The notes: a model not told the origin generated them from the letters alone. A stretch of DNA of 64,000 nucleotides from Agapetus fuscipes (GCA_951799405.1 OX637332.1:749001-813000); one strand, 5' to 3'; positions 11,098-21,116 are shown, numbered from the stretch's first letter. Numbers and translations are program-made.

Positions 11098-11330
11098 TTT
11101 ACGAGCATGGTCGTCGTCGCTAAAAAGCGCTAATTTTCAAGCAAGACCCAGTTGCTACGGCAGGCTGGATGGACCTTTGGTGACCGGCCATTGGTAAAGG
11201 TTTATGAATTTTTCAACCCATCGAAGAGCAAATTTGAAAATATAAATGGTATATTTTTTGTGCTCCGCCGGGATTTGAGCCTACAACCTTCCATTCAGAG
11301 TCCGAAGTGTTACCACTGAATACGGACCAA
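11098..11330 (-). repeat. SINE-D1 copy
   Basis: The head (minus) has a truncated GTATTCAGTGGTAAC box and a normal GGCTCAAATCCCGGC box. The body includes GCTCTTCG.TGGGTTGAAAAA and ACTGGGTCTTGCTTGAAAAT. The end abuts SINE-C, so the two SINEs are adjacent in the same orientation. Confidence 0.75.
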
Positions 11331-11337
11331 AACGGAT

Positions 11338-11760
11338 TACAAATAATAAATAACATTTAAGTGTATAAAAACAACAAAACTTTCAAAAGAAATCTATATA
11401 AAAAAGTCAATACCTACTTACCTATACAAAAAATGTAGCATAAATGAATAAGCCAACATTACAAATCAACATTGCAGATTAGCCACCACTTCTTCCTGTC
11501 CTTACATACTTCTTTCATTTCATCCAGAGTCATAACCTTTTTCATACAAGCCCTCCTTTGAATATGCCTTTGCCAATGTCACCCCTGTTTCAGGGAAGGT
11601 CGGCAAGAGATGCAGGGCGTATGTTAATTTGAGATTGGGTTTTTATATTGTAGGTCCACATGCGGCATGTGTTAGCGCGAAATTATACATGCCTGTTTGT
11701 GGGAATGTGTTTAATATGAATCTTAAATAATATATATATTTGCAGATTAGATTTATTTAG
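11338..11760 (+). mobile_element. LINE-A with inverted 5' segment
   Basis: 11338-11569 is minus-oriented LINE-A (end of RT frame plus 3' UTR). At 11571 it joins plus-oriented module A lacking its first ~60 bp and ending in GATTTA repeats. This order, inverted 5' part then 3' part with a small deletion, is what twin priming produces during LINE insertion. Confidence 0.75.
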
Positions 11761-11778
11761 ATTTAGATATCCTGACAA

Positions 11779-12020
11779 TGATAACTAATCATGGATAGGT
11801 ACACATGTCTCAGCTGTGGCTGATATCCCTAGCAACCCGGCAGTGTGACGTCACAATTTTGTTGTCGCACCGTGTCCATTCTCGCTTATAAGAACATTCT
11901 CGAAAGATAATTTCCGCCGAACCACAAAGATTCATCAGTAATAGTAATTGCCCGACTTGGGATATACAATGGTAACTAATAATGGATACACATGTCTCAG
12001 CTGGGGGTGATATCCGAGCT
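11779..12020 (+). repeat. Direct repeats of ~48 bp, 190 bp apart
   Basis: Two near-copies share the blocks ACACATGTCTCAGCTG and TGATATCC at 11779-11830 and 11970-12016. The spacer has CCTAGCAACCCGGC, also seen near 51270-51285. It could be a short tandem duplication or relic of an unknown element. Confidence 0.6.
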
Positions 12021-12177
12021 CGGATACGGCGGCCGCTACAACCCACTGTCGGATATGCAAATCGCGTTCACGGAGGGGAGCATGGACAACCTCAGGGTTG
12101 GTTGTAAAACGTCCGTTCGAAAACCAAAACAAAACCACAAATAAGAGAGTGCCTTCTTAGGCGTAAAGCGTTTTAAT

Positions 12178-12608
12178 TAAACATTTTTGGTGTTATTTAT
12201 AAATTCACTAGGATAAAACAGAGTTTTAATTCACTTTTTATTTCATTTCTTTGCTCAAACGTTTTCGCCTAATAGGGCATTCAGGGGCATAATTGTTACC
12301 AAAAAAAGATGCAAAAAAAAAACAATAAAAAGTGAATTAAAACTCTTTAAAAAATTTTGAAAATTATTTTATAAAAATATATTTGTAACCATTCTGCTCC
12401 TGAAGATGCCTCATTAGGCGAAAATGTTCGAGCAAAAACAAAAAGAATAGTGAAAGTGAATTAAAACCATGTTTTACCATTTAAATTTTTTAAATATTTA
12501 AAAAAATGGACTTTCACTGTGTTCATAGATCAACTCTAAAAATAAAATTAAAACTCTGTTTTATCCTATTAAATTTATAAATAATACAATGGACTTTCAC
12601 TGTGTGAC
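12178..12608. mobile_element. Fold-back M1 complex (nested)
   Basis: Several inverted blocks pair with each other: GAGTTTTAATTCACTTTTTA with TAAAAAGTGAATTAAAACTC, and CACTAGGATAAAACAGAG with the 12555-12580 side. Two ATGGACTTTCACTGTG ends show that one M element lies in or beside another. A hammerhead-like core is at 12400-12423. Confidence 0.6.
12400..12430 (+). ncRNA. Hammerhead-like core in M1
   Basis: CTGAAGA (12400-12406), one extra T, stem GCCT (12408-12411)/AGGC (12416-12419) and GAAA (12420-12423), then ATGTTC. It has the core residues known for hammerheads, but with one unpaired base before stem II. Activity is not shown. Confidence 0.45.
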
Positions 12609-12620
12609 TAGATTTACCTA

Positions 12621-13266
12621 CTAATCTAATATAATCTAAGCTGCAAAGATATATATCATTTAAGATTTAAATTAAATGCATTCCCACAAGCAGATATGTA
12701 TAATTTCGCGCTAACACATGCCGCATGTGGACCTACAATATAAAAACCCAATCTGAAATGAACATAAGCCTTGCAACTCTTGCCGTCCTTCCCTGAAACA
12801 GGGGTGACATTGGCAAAGTGAACCAATTTTTTATATTATGGGTGGTCAGCCGCATAACAACCTATAAGTCAAGGAACATACATGACAAATTACATTTTTT
12901 AAATCAATAAATAACAATATATACATGGACATAAAAAAACTAAATCATAAAAACCAATTTCACTTTAACAAACCCTAGCCGCCAACATCACAGATCAACC
13001 GCCATTTCTTTCTATCCTTGCATACTTCTTTCATTTCCTCCAGAGTCATAACCTTCTTCATACAAGCTTTTCTTTTATTATGACTCTGGATATTCCATTC
13101 ATTCGCAATTTCGTCTTCCTCTACCACGACATCCATCTATTCTACCAACATATACTTTCTTCGTCAGTCTTTCCTCATTCATTCTCTCCATATGCCCAAA
13201 CCATCTTAACAAACTTCTTTTAATCTTCACTTTCACACTTTCTTTTGCACCACATTCTTTTCTTAA
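12621..13266 (-). mobile_element. LINE-A, 5'-truncated, with RT tail
   Basis: From 3' to 5' (plus order): tail TAATCTAATATAATCTAAG, module A, a 3' UTR of about 120 bp, then the RT C-terminal frame, which includes KKVMTLEEMKEVCKDRKKW near 13010-13070 and RLTKKVYVG upstream. The copy lacks a short piece near 13110 (IANEW straight to RGR). It is very close to 20368-20847, sharing the GTTATGCGGCTGACC variant. Confidence 0.85.
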
Positions 13267-13536
13267 TACACTTAATAATATTTTTGGTTTTATTTACGTA
13301 AAGCAAATCCATGGCTCGGCCGCCACTAACGTGAATTTTTCATATAAAAAAAACATGATCCACGGATCAAATGCTCAGTGAATCACACAGTTATGTATAA
13401 TTTAATGTAAATGTAAACTTTTCAGTTATTATGGTTATTTGTAAACAAATTGAAAAAAATAGACTTTCAGCCACTAAACCTGATGAAACATAAATTATAA
13501 TTATTCTTCTTTAGGTGCCAAATCTATCGAAGTAAA

Positions 13537-13765
13537 AAATGGTTCACTTTGCCAATGTCACTGCGCTTCCAATGTCACTGCTAATGTCGCTTGCCGACCC
13601 CTGTTTCAAGGAAGGTCGGCAAAAGTTGCAGGGCTTATGTTCATTTGATAATTGGGTTTTATGTTGTAAGTCTACACGCGGCATGTGTAGGCGAAAAATT
13701 ATATGTGTCTGCCTGTGGGAATGCAGTAATATGAGTTTTATTTGTAATATATCTGTGTAACTTTG
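13537..13765 (+). repeat. Module A fragment
   Basis: It begins at AAATGGTTCACTTTGCCAAT, has an internal duplication of the CCAATGTCACTGC motif, and runs to TTTGATTATAGAT. The first 45 bp of the module are missing. Confidence 0.75.
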
Positions 13766-13790
13766 ATTATAGATCATCATCATTAGGTAC

Positions 13791-14258
13791 TAACGGTGCT
13801 ATTCTTAGACATTTTAGTCGTCCGTTGAGCCCACGCTTTGACAAACTAATGATATATTTCTTGATTTTCTGGTTCCGGGTTTTGACCGTGGTCCATGTTT
13901 TTGCTTGTCTTCTTCTTTTTTCTTTTTATTCTTTCTTCAAGAAAGTCTTCAAGAAAGAATAAAAAGAAAAAAGAAGAAGACAAGCAAAAACATGGACCAC
14001 GGTCAAAACCCGGAACCAGAAAATCAAGCATCTAGATCCGGCCGTGAAAGCCTAAAAACATTTATAATGATATATTTGTATGAAGACCTGTCAATCCAAG
14101 ATGGCCCCAAGTGAACAGCTGATTAGTCTTCATACAAATATTACCAAAATTCGGTAGGTAAAAATGACCGTGGTGATGAGACTTTCAGCCCAGGCATCAT
14201 TAGTTTTTCAAAGCGCGGGCTCAACGGACGACTAAAATGTCTAAGAATAGCCCTGTTA
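13791..14258. mobile_element. MITE K2 carrying a nested insertion
   Basis: The ends are inverted copies (GCTATTCTTAGACATTTTAG at the left, CTAAAATGTCTAAGAATAGC at the right), as in K1. At 13860-14064 a 205-bp segment is inserted, flanked by exact 13-bp repeats TAATGATATATTT at 13847-13859 and 14065-14077. Confidence 0.85.
13860..14064. mobile_element. 205-bp hairpin insertion, 78-bp perfect arms
   Basis: Arms 13860-13937 and 13951-14028 are exact inverted copies around a 13-nt loop; I checked them base by base. The 36 bp after the right arm (14029-14064) are unpaired and include CCGTGAAAGCCTAAAAA. The 13-bp flanking duplication marks it as an insertion. Transcription would give a long perfect dsRNA. 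The short open frames in the arms are a by-product of the palindrome. Confidence 0.9.
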
Positions 14259-14668
14259 GATATTTATTTTCATAATTGAATTAAACCAAGACTAACATTA
14301 TCATTTCGGGTATAGACGATTACCGAAGCGACGATAATCGAGGGAGGTTCAGTTATAGCTTATAGACACTCGGAGATTACACTCGTATTTAGACGATACC
14401 CTTCCTGTACGAATTATTATTATCGTAAATAATATATATGCACAGTCCTTTTATCTGGAGACGATTTGGCTCGGCAACGCTCTCGCTGCGAGCCGGGGCA
14501 TTAAAAATAAACGTAATTATGCATATTAAAGCTTTATCTTGCGCATATAATTTACTCGGCCTTACTTTGTACAGCTGAGTTCAACCCAAATATAGAAACT
14601 TTAAACATTGAACAATCTTCTGTTTTTGTTATTAAATTTCATTAAAATAGATTTTTGAAGAGGATTGC
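14259..14668. other. No gene recognised
   Basis: AT-rich with a GC-richer patch (14450-14500). No supported feature. Confidence 0.4.
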
Positions 14669-14912
14669 TCCTTGACTGACAGGTTGGTATGAGGCTGACC
14701 CCCCGTGCTGTAAAAATCGGTTCACTTTTGCCAATGCTACCCCGGTTTCAGGGAAAGGTTGCAAGGTTTATGTTCATGTGAGGTTTTGTTTATTTGTATG
14801 CACGCATGCAGAATGTGTAGACGCGAACCTACATGTGCCTGTTTGTAGGCATGCATTTAATATGCGACTTAAATGTTAATATATCTTTGCAGCTTAGATT
14901 ATAGATTATTAT
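14669..14912 (+). repeat. Module A, stand-alone, diverged
   Basis: It starts TCCTTGACTGACAGGTTGG and ends CTTAGATTATAGATTATTA. There is no LINE-A UTR upstream, so it begins at the constant 5' boundary. It shares GACCCCCC.TGCTG with 49025. Confidence 0.8.
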
Positions 14913-14937
14913 AGATAGAATGCAAATTACTTCAGTA

Positions 14938-15005
14938 GAGGGCTTTTGATGCGTGATTCATACATAAACAGCGCTCACCAAATAAATCATCCTTATATTA
15001 TTATT
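14938..15005 (+). repeat. SINE-D1 tail fragment
   Basis: GAGGGCTTTTGATGCGTGAT, then CAGCGCTCACCAAATAAATC and TTATTA repeats: the D1 3' end only. Confidence 0.65.
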
Positions 15006-15054
15006 TATTATTATTACTTTGCCTGACCAGTTGTCTTCATGCGAAAGCAGAAGC

Positions 15055-15195
15055 TTGTGTGCATGCAATGGCATCTGTTGAACCAGGGTCGAAGTTAAGG
15101 TCAATAAGCAAGGCGTGATTCGGACCAACGTTATGCTGTTCCGAATACGCTAGTCAAGAATAGCGACTTGACTCCCTCAAGAGCAAGAACACCGA
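15055..15195 (-). repeat. SINE-E (third tRNA-like family)
   Basis: The minus strand matches 62660-62800: an A-box-like start, the GCGTATTCGGAACAGCATAA core, a B-box-like GGTCCGAATCA and the end CCCTGGTTCAACAGATG. The heads look tRNA-derived. With two copies only, the family limits are uncertain. Confidence 0.5.
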
Positions 15196-15227
15196 CATTA
15201 TGATTAGGTAGATATTTTCGAAAATAC

Positions 15228-15287
15228 TGATAACATTAGTATGATTAATATTATATATGATAACATTAGTATGATTAATATTATATA
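15228..15287 (+). repeat. Tandem duplication, 2 x 30 bp
   Basis: TGATAACATTAGTATGATTA begins each of two identical adjacent 30-bp units. Perfect identity suggests a recent local duplication. Confidence 0.9.
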
Positions 15288-15724
15288 TAAGAGACTTTAT
15301 TTATAGTTGTGTAATTAAAAATAAGAAAATCCAATTTGAAATGGTAGAAGAAAATATTTCCATAATATAGCAAATAAGAAAAAACCATAAAAAAGTGAAA
15401 ACAACGTATTTTTTTTAAACATGATGCCTTTTTTAAGTAATGCATTTTTTTTGCCTTTATTATTTAGATTAATAAATCAATAAATACGCCTGATTTTTTT
15501 CACAATTACTGTTACTCTTATACTAATACCGTAATGTTTAAGAAACAAAAACGACAGATTTAGGGTACAAAGTACTCTTAAGTATATAAAAAAAATATTA
15601 CTTTTATAATGATGTCTTCTCGTAGCAGGCATTCATCTTGATTCAATGCAATTTAAATGCAGAAGCTCTTAAAAGGGATGAAGTGATTCCACAGATTTGG
15701 GTTTTTATATCTTTATTGTATATA
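15288..15724. other. No gene recognised
   Basis: AT-rich. A scrap near 15541-15565 (AACAAAAACGACAGATTTAG) resembles the arm of MITE T (25446-25680). Confidence 0.4.
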
Positions 15725-15980
15725 TTCCTTGACTTATAGGTTGGTATGTGGCTGACCACCCATGCTGTAGAAAATGGTTCACATTGCCAATGTCACCCCT
15801 GTAACAGGGAAGGTCGGCAAGTGCTACAGGGTGTATGTCCATTTGAGATTTGGTTTTTATATTGTAGGTTCACATGCGGCATGCGCAAGCGCGAGCTTGT
15901 GCATGTCTGCTTGTAAGAATGCATGTAATGTGAATCCCCAATTTTACATATCCTTGCAACTTAGATTATTAGATTAGATA
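15725..15980 (+). repeat. Module A copy
   Basis: TTCCTTGACTTATAGGTTGG to CTTAGATTATTAGATTAGAT. It belongs to the variant with CATGCTGTAGAAAATGG and GGTTCACATGCGGCATGC, as at 55801-56060. Confidence 0.85.
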
Positions 15981-16451
15981 TTTTCAGCTTAGTAATTGTA
16001 CAATTGCTTCTCCCAATAAAGAGGTACGTGTTACACTTCTGTATAAATATATTACTATATAGCTTAGTATGAAACATTTCATTAACTCTCTTTAAGCGCG
16101 TAAATAGAAAAATGTACGGAATACACTGCAGCACTCCTACACAGTGATTTAGATTTGATGCATTTTTCTATTTACACGATCGAGGGGAGCTTACATAATG
16201 TTTTGTACTAGAGCACCCCCTCACCACATATACATCAACTGTCAGATCAAGCGCTTTCCAATATGTGATCTAATTTAACTCAATCTTCCATTTCATCCCT
16301 GACGTAATTTTAAAATTGATACAGACAGATGCCGGATACAAATAAAATATTCCAAACACCGAATATCAAGGGGAAATAGCGCACTACATGATATTTTGTT
16401 CTATATCCTAGAAGGCAAGAGCCGGATGTGAAAATCCCTACGTCATCAAAT
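15981..16451. other. No gene; short inverted repeat 16096-16180
   Basis: GTAAATAGAAAAATG near 16100 is inverted at about 16162-16176. Nothing else is recognised. Confidence 0.4.
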
Positions 16452-16709
16452 CGCTCTCCCAGTTCTTGTTTACCGTATACGCCAATCTTGTAAAATATGA
16501 CTTTTTCATGCAGTTGTCTTATGAATCAAATTCTACGCAATCTGAGCTAAGAAAAACCTTAAAACTCGATAATGTGAGAGTTCTTTTAAATATTTTTAAA
16601 ATAAATTGCTTGTTTTTATAAGAAACATATTTGGTCCAGTACACATGCAAACATTGCTCATGTAAAATTTTCTCAATGGCGTATACGGTATACAAGAACT
16701 AAGGCAGCG
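16452..16709. mobile_element. MITE J copy
   Basis: Left end CGCTCTCCCAGTTCTTGTTT, right end (reverse complement) CGCTGCCTTAGTTCTTGTAT. The terminal repeats extend through GTATACGCCA. The interior includes CAATCTGAGCTAAGAAAAACC. Flanks are AAAT and AACT, so the 4-bp target duplication has decayed. There is no transposase. Confidence 0.75.
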
Positions 16710-17189
16710 AACTGCCATGCCAGTCGGAGACATATTTGGGGAGGTACCATGCTTTTTGCATAGGGTTGCCCATTCAATCCTGGAGCATTTTTAGATGCGG
16801 CTATTTTTACGTTTAATTTGTCTTTTATCTTTTCCAATGTCACCCCTGTGTCAGGGAAGGTCGGCAGTATATTCATGAGTAATGTATTGATTCCGTTTGT
16901 TGTCCTTGGAAGCAATATTAAAATAAACGATAAAGATGGAAATTTCTTCAATCTTTGTTGGCGCTTATTCACCTGATTTCATTTTATTATGAATCCGTTT
17001 ATTTTGTTTCAGTATTGAATTTCATCGAATAAAAAACTCAAGCTTGATATCAAACTTTGATAATGTAATTCCATAGACGAGAACGGAATGAGTATTATTT
17101 TTAACTCAACTTATTGGAAGTAAATTAGGTATCGCTCTCATTCGTATAATAAGAAATATTAAATATATTTTTCAGGGTTCGGTGGTTAA
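16710..17189. other. No gene; module A scrap
   Basis: 16833-16868 is a short piece of module A (AATGTCACCCCTGTGTCAGG). A minus-strand 99-codon open stretch over it has no recognisable content. The rest is unassigned. Confidence 0.45.
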
Positions 17190-17289
17190 CACAGTGAAAG
17201 TCCATTGTATATTAATTAAATAACACACAGTTTTAATTCACTTTTATTTTATTTAAATTATGTCTCACGTTTTCGCCTAAAAAGGCATC

Positions 17290-17432
17290 CTCAGGACAAT
17301 TTTATTCATTCATAATTTTTAATTCATTCATATCCATCACTTTTTCTTCTTTTGCGCTCGCTTTGTACATCCCATTCTTTCACAATCTCCTCAATCTTTT
17401 AACTCCATACTTTTCACGGTCGCTTACCTTCG
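17290..17432 (-). mobile_element. LINE-B fragment inside M2
   Basis: It matches 19590-19700 almost word for word (TTCATTCATATCCATCAC, TTCTTTTGCGCTCGCTTTGT, TTTCACAATCTCCTCAATCT). The LINE-B 3' end is missing. Confidence 0.75.
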
Positions 17433-17434
17433 TC

Positions 17435-17460
17435 CTGAGGATGCCTTTTTAGGCGAAAAC
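17435..17460 (+). ncRNA. Hammerhead-like core in M2
   Basis: CTGAGGA (17435-17441) fits CUGANGA with N=G. An extra T follows, then stem GCCT (17443-17446)/AGGC (17451-17454) and GAAA (17455-17458). The expected UH cleavage dinucleotide after stem III is not present (CGTG), so this copy is probably inactive. Confidence 0.4.
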
Positions 17461-17524
17461 GTGAGACATAATTTAAATAAAATAAAAGTGAATTAAAACC
17501 GTGTGTTATTTAATTAATAATAAT

Positions 17525-17898
17525 AGAAATATTAAAATTTATTTTGTAAATTATTTTTTGAATACATAGGTATTTGTATTGACTTTTTTTGTATAGATAT
17601 AGTTTTGTTGTTTTTATATACTTAAATGTTATTTATTATTTGTATTCCTTGACTTGTAGGTTGGTATAAGGCTGACAACCCATATTGTAACAAATCGTTC
17701 ACTTTACCAATGTCACCCCTGTGTCAGAGTATGTCAGCAAAAGTTGTAGGGTTTATGTTAATTTGAGGTGTGGATTTTATTTGTAAGTACACATTCAGCA
17801 TTTGTAATCGTGAACTACACGTGTTTGTTTATGGGCATGCATTTGATAATAGCTTTAAATGTTAATATTTCTTTGCAACTTAGATTATAGATTATTGT
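17525..17898 (+). mobile_element. LINE-A 3' UTR plus module A
   Basis: The UTR words TATATACTTAAATGTTATTT and ATTTGTATTCC precede module A (CTTGACTTGTAGGTTGGTAT), which ends CTTAGATTATAGATTAT. There is no RT remainder. Confidence 0.8.
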
Positions 17899-18056
17899 AG
17901 GGGGGGAGGGGCTCATTCAATAAAGATAATGCCCTTTTTTAGTGAATCATAACTGAAGGATTTCTACATGTTAAGCTAGATCCGGTGAAGGCTAGGTGAA
18001 CTTGTTGTCCGGTCTTGATAGCAGTGCATGAATATTTCATCTTGTACGAGTATCTT

Positions 18057-18222
18057 TAAATGTCGGTAAGAGTTGCAGGGCTTATGTTCATTTGAGATAG
18101 AGTTTTTATATTGTAGGCTCACTTGCGGCATGTGTTAGCGCGAACTTATACGTGTCTGCTCGTGGGGAATGCGTTTAATATGAATCTTAAATGATATGTA
18201 TCTTTGCAGCTTATATTTAGAT
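18057..18222 (+). repeat. Module A, 3' two thirds
   Basis: It starts inside the module (ATGTCGGTAAGAGTTGCAGG) and ends TTTGCAGCTTATATTTAGAT. Confidence 0.8.
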
Positions 18223-18331
18223 TTTTTGAATAAAATACCTTTCAATATCTAATCTGAAGCGATAAACACTTTATTTACAATTAATTGGATAAGGTTATCG
18301 GATAAATTAAATTTATTAAGAAGAAAATATT

Positions 18332-18680
18332 GATTCCTTGACTCATAGGTTGGTATGAGGCTGACCACTCATACTGTAAAAAAATGGGTCACTTTGCCAA
18401 TACCACTACTTTTTCAGAGAGATTTGCAGGGTGTCTGTTCGGTTAAGATTGGGTTTGTATATTTTCCACATGCAGTGTGTTTATAATACTAATAATAATA
18501 TTTTATCTTAGTTGCCGAACTTCCCAGAAAAAAGGGAAACATTGGTAAAGTGAAACATTAATACAGTATGGGTGGTCAGCCTTATACTAACCTATAAGTC
18601 AAGGAGACCGCGAACTTATCCGTGTCTGCTTGTGAGAATGTGTTTATTATGAATTTAAAATTAAAATATCTTTACAACTG
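18332..18680 (+). repeat. Module A split by an inverted module A
   Basis: The outer plus copy runs 18332-18486 and resumes at 18607 (CGCGAACTTATCCGTGTCTG). Between them, about 18510-18606 is a minus-strand 5' portion of another module A (GTAAAGTGAAACATTA, TATGGGTGGTCAGCC, CCTATAAGTCAAGGAG). Confidence 0.75.
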
Positions 18681-18767
18681 TGGAAGTTTGCAATTGAATG
18701 GGACAAAGTATGATTTTTGTTACATTTTGAGCGGTCAGCCTCATACCTCCGTACGATAGTAATAATA

Positions 18768-19052
18768 ATATTAGGGTGATTTATTTGGTGAGCACTGTTT
18801 ACGTGTGAATCTACACCTCAAGAACCCTCTGCAAGCTTGGTCATCGCTAAAGAAAGCGCCAATTCTAAAGCAAAACCCTGTTGCTTTGAGGTTGGAAAGA
18901 CATTTGGTAGAGGTTAGAGGTTTGTGATTTTTTCAACACAACGAAGAGCTTAATTTTTTGAAATGGTATTTTTTGTGCTCCGCTGAGATTCAACCCCTTA
19001 ACCTTCCAATAACGAGTCCGAAGCGCTAACTACTAGACTAAGAACCGGTCAA
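18768..19052 (-). repeat. SINE-D1 copy
   Basis: The tail starts GGTGATTTATTTGGTGAGCA. The body has CAATTCTAAAGCAAAACCC, and the head at the right end reads (minus) GGTTCTTAGTCTAGTAGTT. It is well diverged. Confidence 0.8.
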
Positions 19053-19189
19053 ATAACGACGATCCACCTAATATAACGCAACCACTAATCTACTGATTGC
19101 GCTACTTCAGTGCTTATTTTGGCTTTATCTTTTACTCTTTCTCTACCAATATACCGTTATACATTCGTTTATTTTTACACACTCATTTA

Positions 19190-19306
19190 CGTTTTACAAG
19201 TTCGCGCTTAAAAACATGCCTCATGTAGTCCTACAATATAAAAACCCTAATCTCAAATGAACATACACCCTGCAACTCCTGCCGATCTTCCCTGAAACAG
19301 GGGCGC
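19190..19306 (-). repeat. Module A, internal fragment
   Basis: AAGTTCGCGCTTAAAAACAT to CTTCCCTGAAACAGGGGCG. It joins family I directly at 19307. Confidence 0.75.
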
Positions 19307-19500
19307 CTTTAGGACAAAATGGCCAAAATCTTGTCGGTTACACCAAAACCATACTTAGAAAACGCAGTTGTTTGCTTGGACACAAACAACAAAATAAACA
19401 TCGACAAGCTATTGGAGTTAGCGCATTAGAAAGAGCGGAAAATTTTAAGTAGGATAGCATTCATAATTCATTTAGACCAAAACGTCGCTTCCTTTTCTGT
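19307..19500 (-). repeat. Family I fragment
   Basis: It matches the minus strand of 63365-63575: CCTTTAGGACAAAATGGCC, TTGTCGGTTACACCAAAACC and AGACCAAAACGTCG. Confidence 0.75.
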
Positions 19501-19705
19501 TACTGTAACTGTAACTCTGTCACCATTCCGCTAGGGGTGGCGAGAGCCTCTGCAGAGCTGCTCCCATTTCTTCCTATCCTTACATATCTCTTTAATTCAT
19601 TCATATCCATCACCTTTTCTTCTTTTGCGCTCGCTTTGTACATCCCATTCTTTCACAATCTCCTCAATCTTTAACTCCATACTTTTCACGGTCGTTTACC
19701 TTCCT
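19501..19705 (-). mobile_element. LINE-B 3' end
   Basis: The tail TTACTGTAACTGTAACTCTG marks the 3' end. Next come ATTCCGCTAGGGGTGG and the RT C-terminus in decayed frame. It matches 35815-36050. Confidence 0.8.
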
Positions 19706-20225
19706 TTTAACTGTCCATATGACTTATCTTGTATCTGACTTAGCACGCGCTAGCTTTTCGACTAGGCAACTCGTCTGCGGCAGTGGTAGGGTTAAGGGTA
19801 CGCCAGGGGTCTAGAGTTACGCGCAATTACTGTTTATTTATAATTCAAGAGCCGGTAACTCTATATCGGTAATCGCACTGCGCTCCCCTATCCTCTTATT
19901 GGCAGCAAGCTCCCCTGCTTTTCCCATCTCCACCTTTGCATCGTTAGACTCCTCTTACCTCCGCACATAATGAGGTCCGGACCAGCTTTTTATGCCTTTT
20001 CAATTAGGAATAATACGCGACGTGTCTTTTTAACAAGCGTAGCGGACTTTCAGCGCCGTAAAATATCATATTTACTCACTGGAACTGAAACACACAAACG
20101 TCCTTTCTCTTTCACGCCTTATTTACTTCATTACTAAAGATCATATAAAGGTAAAGGGTAAAAAGCAAATGCAAGTTGAAAGAGGATATAAAAGTAATGT
20201 TATATAAATAACAAATACATAAAAA
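19706..20225. other. Unassigned GC-richer segment
   Basis: 19740-20110 is GC-rich against its surroundings, has no long reading frame and has no partner in this window. On the minus strand AATAAACAGTAATTGCGCG could be an LTR-type poly(A) region, but no second copy supports that. Confidence 0.35.
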
Positions 20226-21104
20226 TGTTAGGTAGGTAGGTGTATTAGTTATAGCCGATAAGAGTTGGAGTAATTATTATAGGTACCTAGGAAAGAGAAA
20301 TTCAATTATGTACCTACTGGAAGATTTATGTTCTGGAAGGTTTCAGCAAAATTGGCTGCTAGTAACTTGAATGGAATATCCAGAGTCATAATAAAAGAAG
20401 AGCTTGTATGAAGAAGGTTATGACTCTGGAGGAAATGAAAGAAGTATGCAAGGATAGAAAGAAATGGCGGTTGATCTGTGATGTTGGCGGCTAGGGTTTG
20501 TTAAAGTGAAGTTGGTTTTGTGATTTAGTTTTTTATGTCCATGTATATATTGTTATTCTTTGATTTACAAAAATGTAATTTGTCATGTATGTTCCTTGAC
20601 TTATAGGTTGTTATGCGGCTGACCACCCATAATATAAAAATTGGTTCACTTTGCCAATGTCACCCCTGTTTCAGGGAAGGACGGCAAGAGTTGCAAGGCT
20701 TATGTTCATTTGAGATTGGGTTTTTATATTGTAGGTCCACATGCGGCATGTGTTAGCGCGAAATTATACATATCTGCTTGTGGGAATGCATTTAGTATAA
20801 ATCTTAAATGATATATATCTTTGCAGCTTAGATTAGATTAGATTAGATAACTACTGTCTTTGGGAGTATAAAGGGCTGCAAGCGGCTTGCAAGAGTCAGT
20901 CTATATGCGACGGTCTGCTTTTAAACAAGAAAGACAGTGTAAGTGATCACCAACTGTGAAATACATGTAAATTGCTAAACCATAAATGTGAATTGTTAAA
21001 AATAAATATAAATTGTTAAATAAATCTAAGTGTAAAATAAATATCTTCTAAAGAAAACCAGTTTTCTTTAATTTTTAGACTTTTTGAACCCTAGAAACAC
21101 AACA
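20226..21104 (+). mobile_element. LTR-like R1, split by LINE-A
   Basis: Starts TGTTAGG and ends CACAACA. Two parts (20226-20367 and 20848-21104) join to about 395 bp and match the minus strand of 44300-44707 across GTAGGTA, GTACCTAGG, GGAGTATAAAG, CTTGCA.GAGTCAGTCT and AATCTAAGTGTAAAATAA. TATA box, possible start region and AATAAA words fit a solo LTR. No internal retroviral genes are seen. Confidence 0.6.
20368..20847 (+). mobile_element. LINE-A nested in R1
   Basis: It starts in the RT tail (EWNIQSHNKR), then MKKVMTLEEMKEVCKDRKKW and RLICDVGG-stop, a 3' UTR and complete module A, ending in GATTA repeats. The LTR sequence TAACT occurs on both sides (20363-20367 and 20848-20852), a probable target duplication. 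Nearly the same as 12621-13266. Confidence 0.85.
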
Positions 21105-21116
21105 GTAATAGAAAAA

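Larger units (their letters stand above)
17190..17525. mobile_element. Fold-back M2, split by LINE-B
   Basis: Arms: ACACAGTTTTAATTCACTTT...GTTTTCGCCTAAAAAGGCAT and its inverted copy at 17432-17515. The centre (17290-17432) is replaced by a minus-strand LINE-B piece. The outer end has the M hallmark CACAGTGAAAGTCCATTG. Confidence 0.8.

Noticed and set aside
13846..14114. Similar 61- and 69-codon open frames on both strands
   Set aside because: The perfect palindrome makes the same peptide on both strands; no sign of a gene.
20226..21104. Endogenous virus
   Set aside because: Only an LTR-like sequence; no gag, pol or env sequence is present anywhere near.
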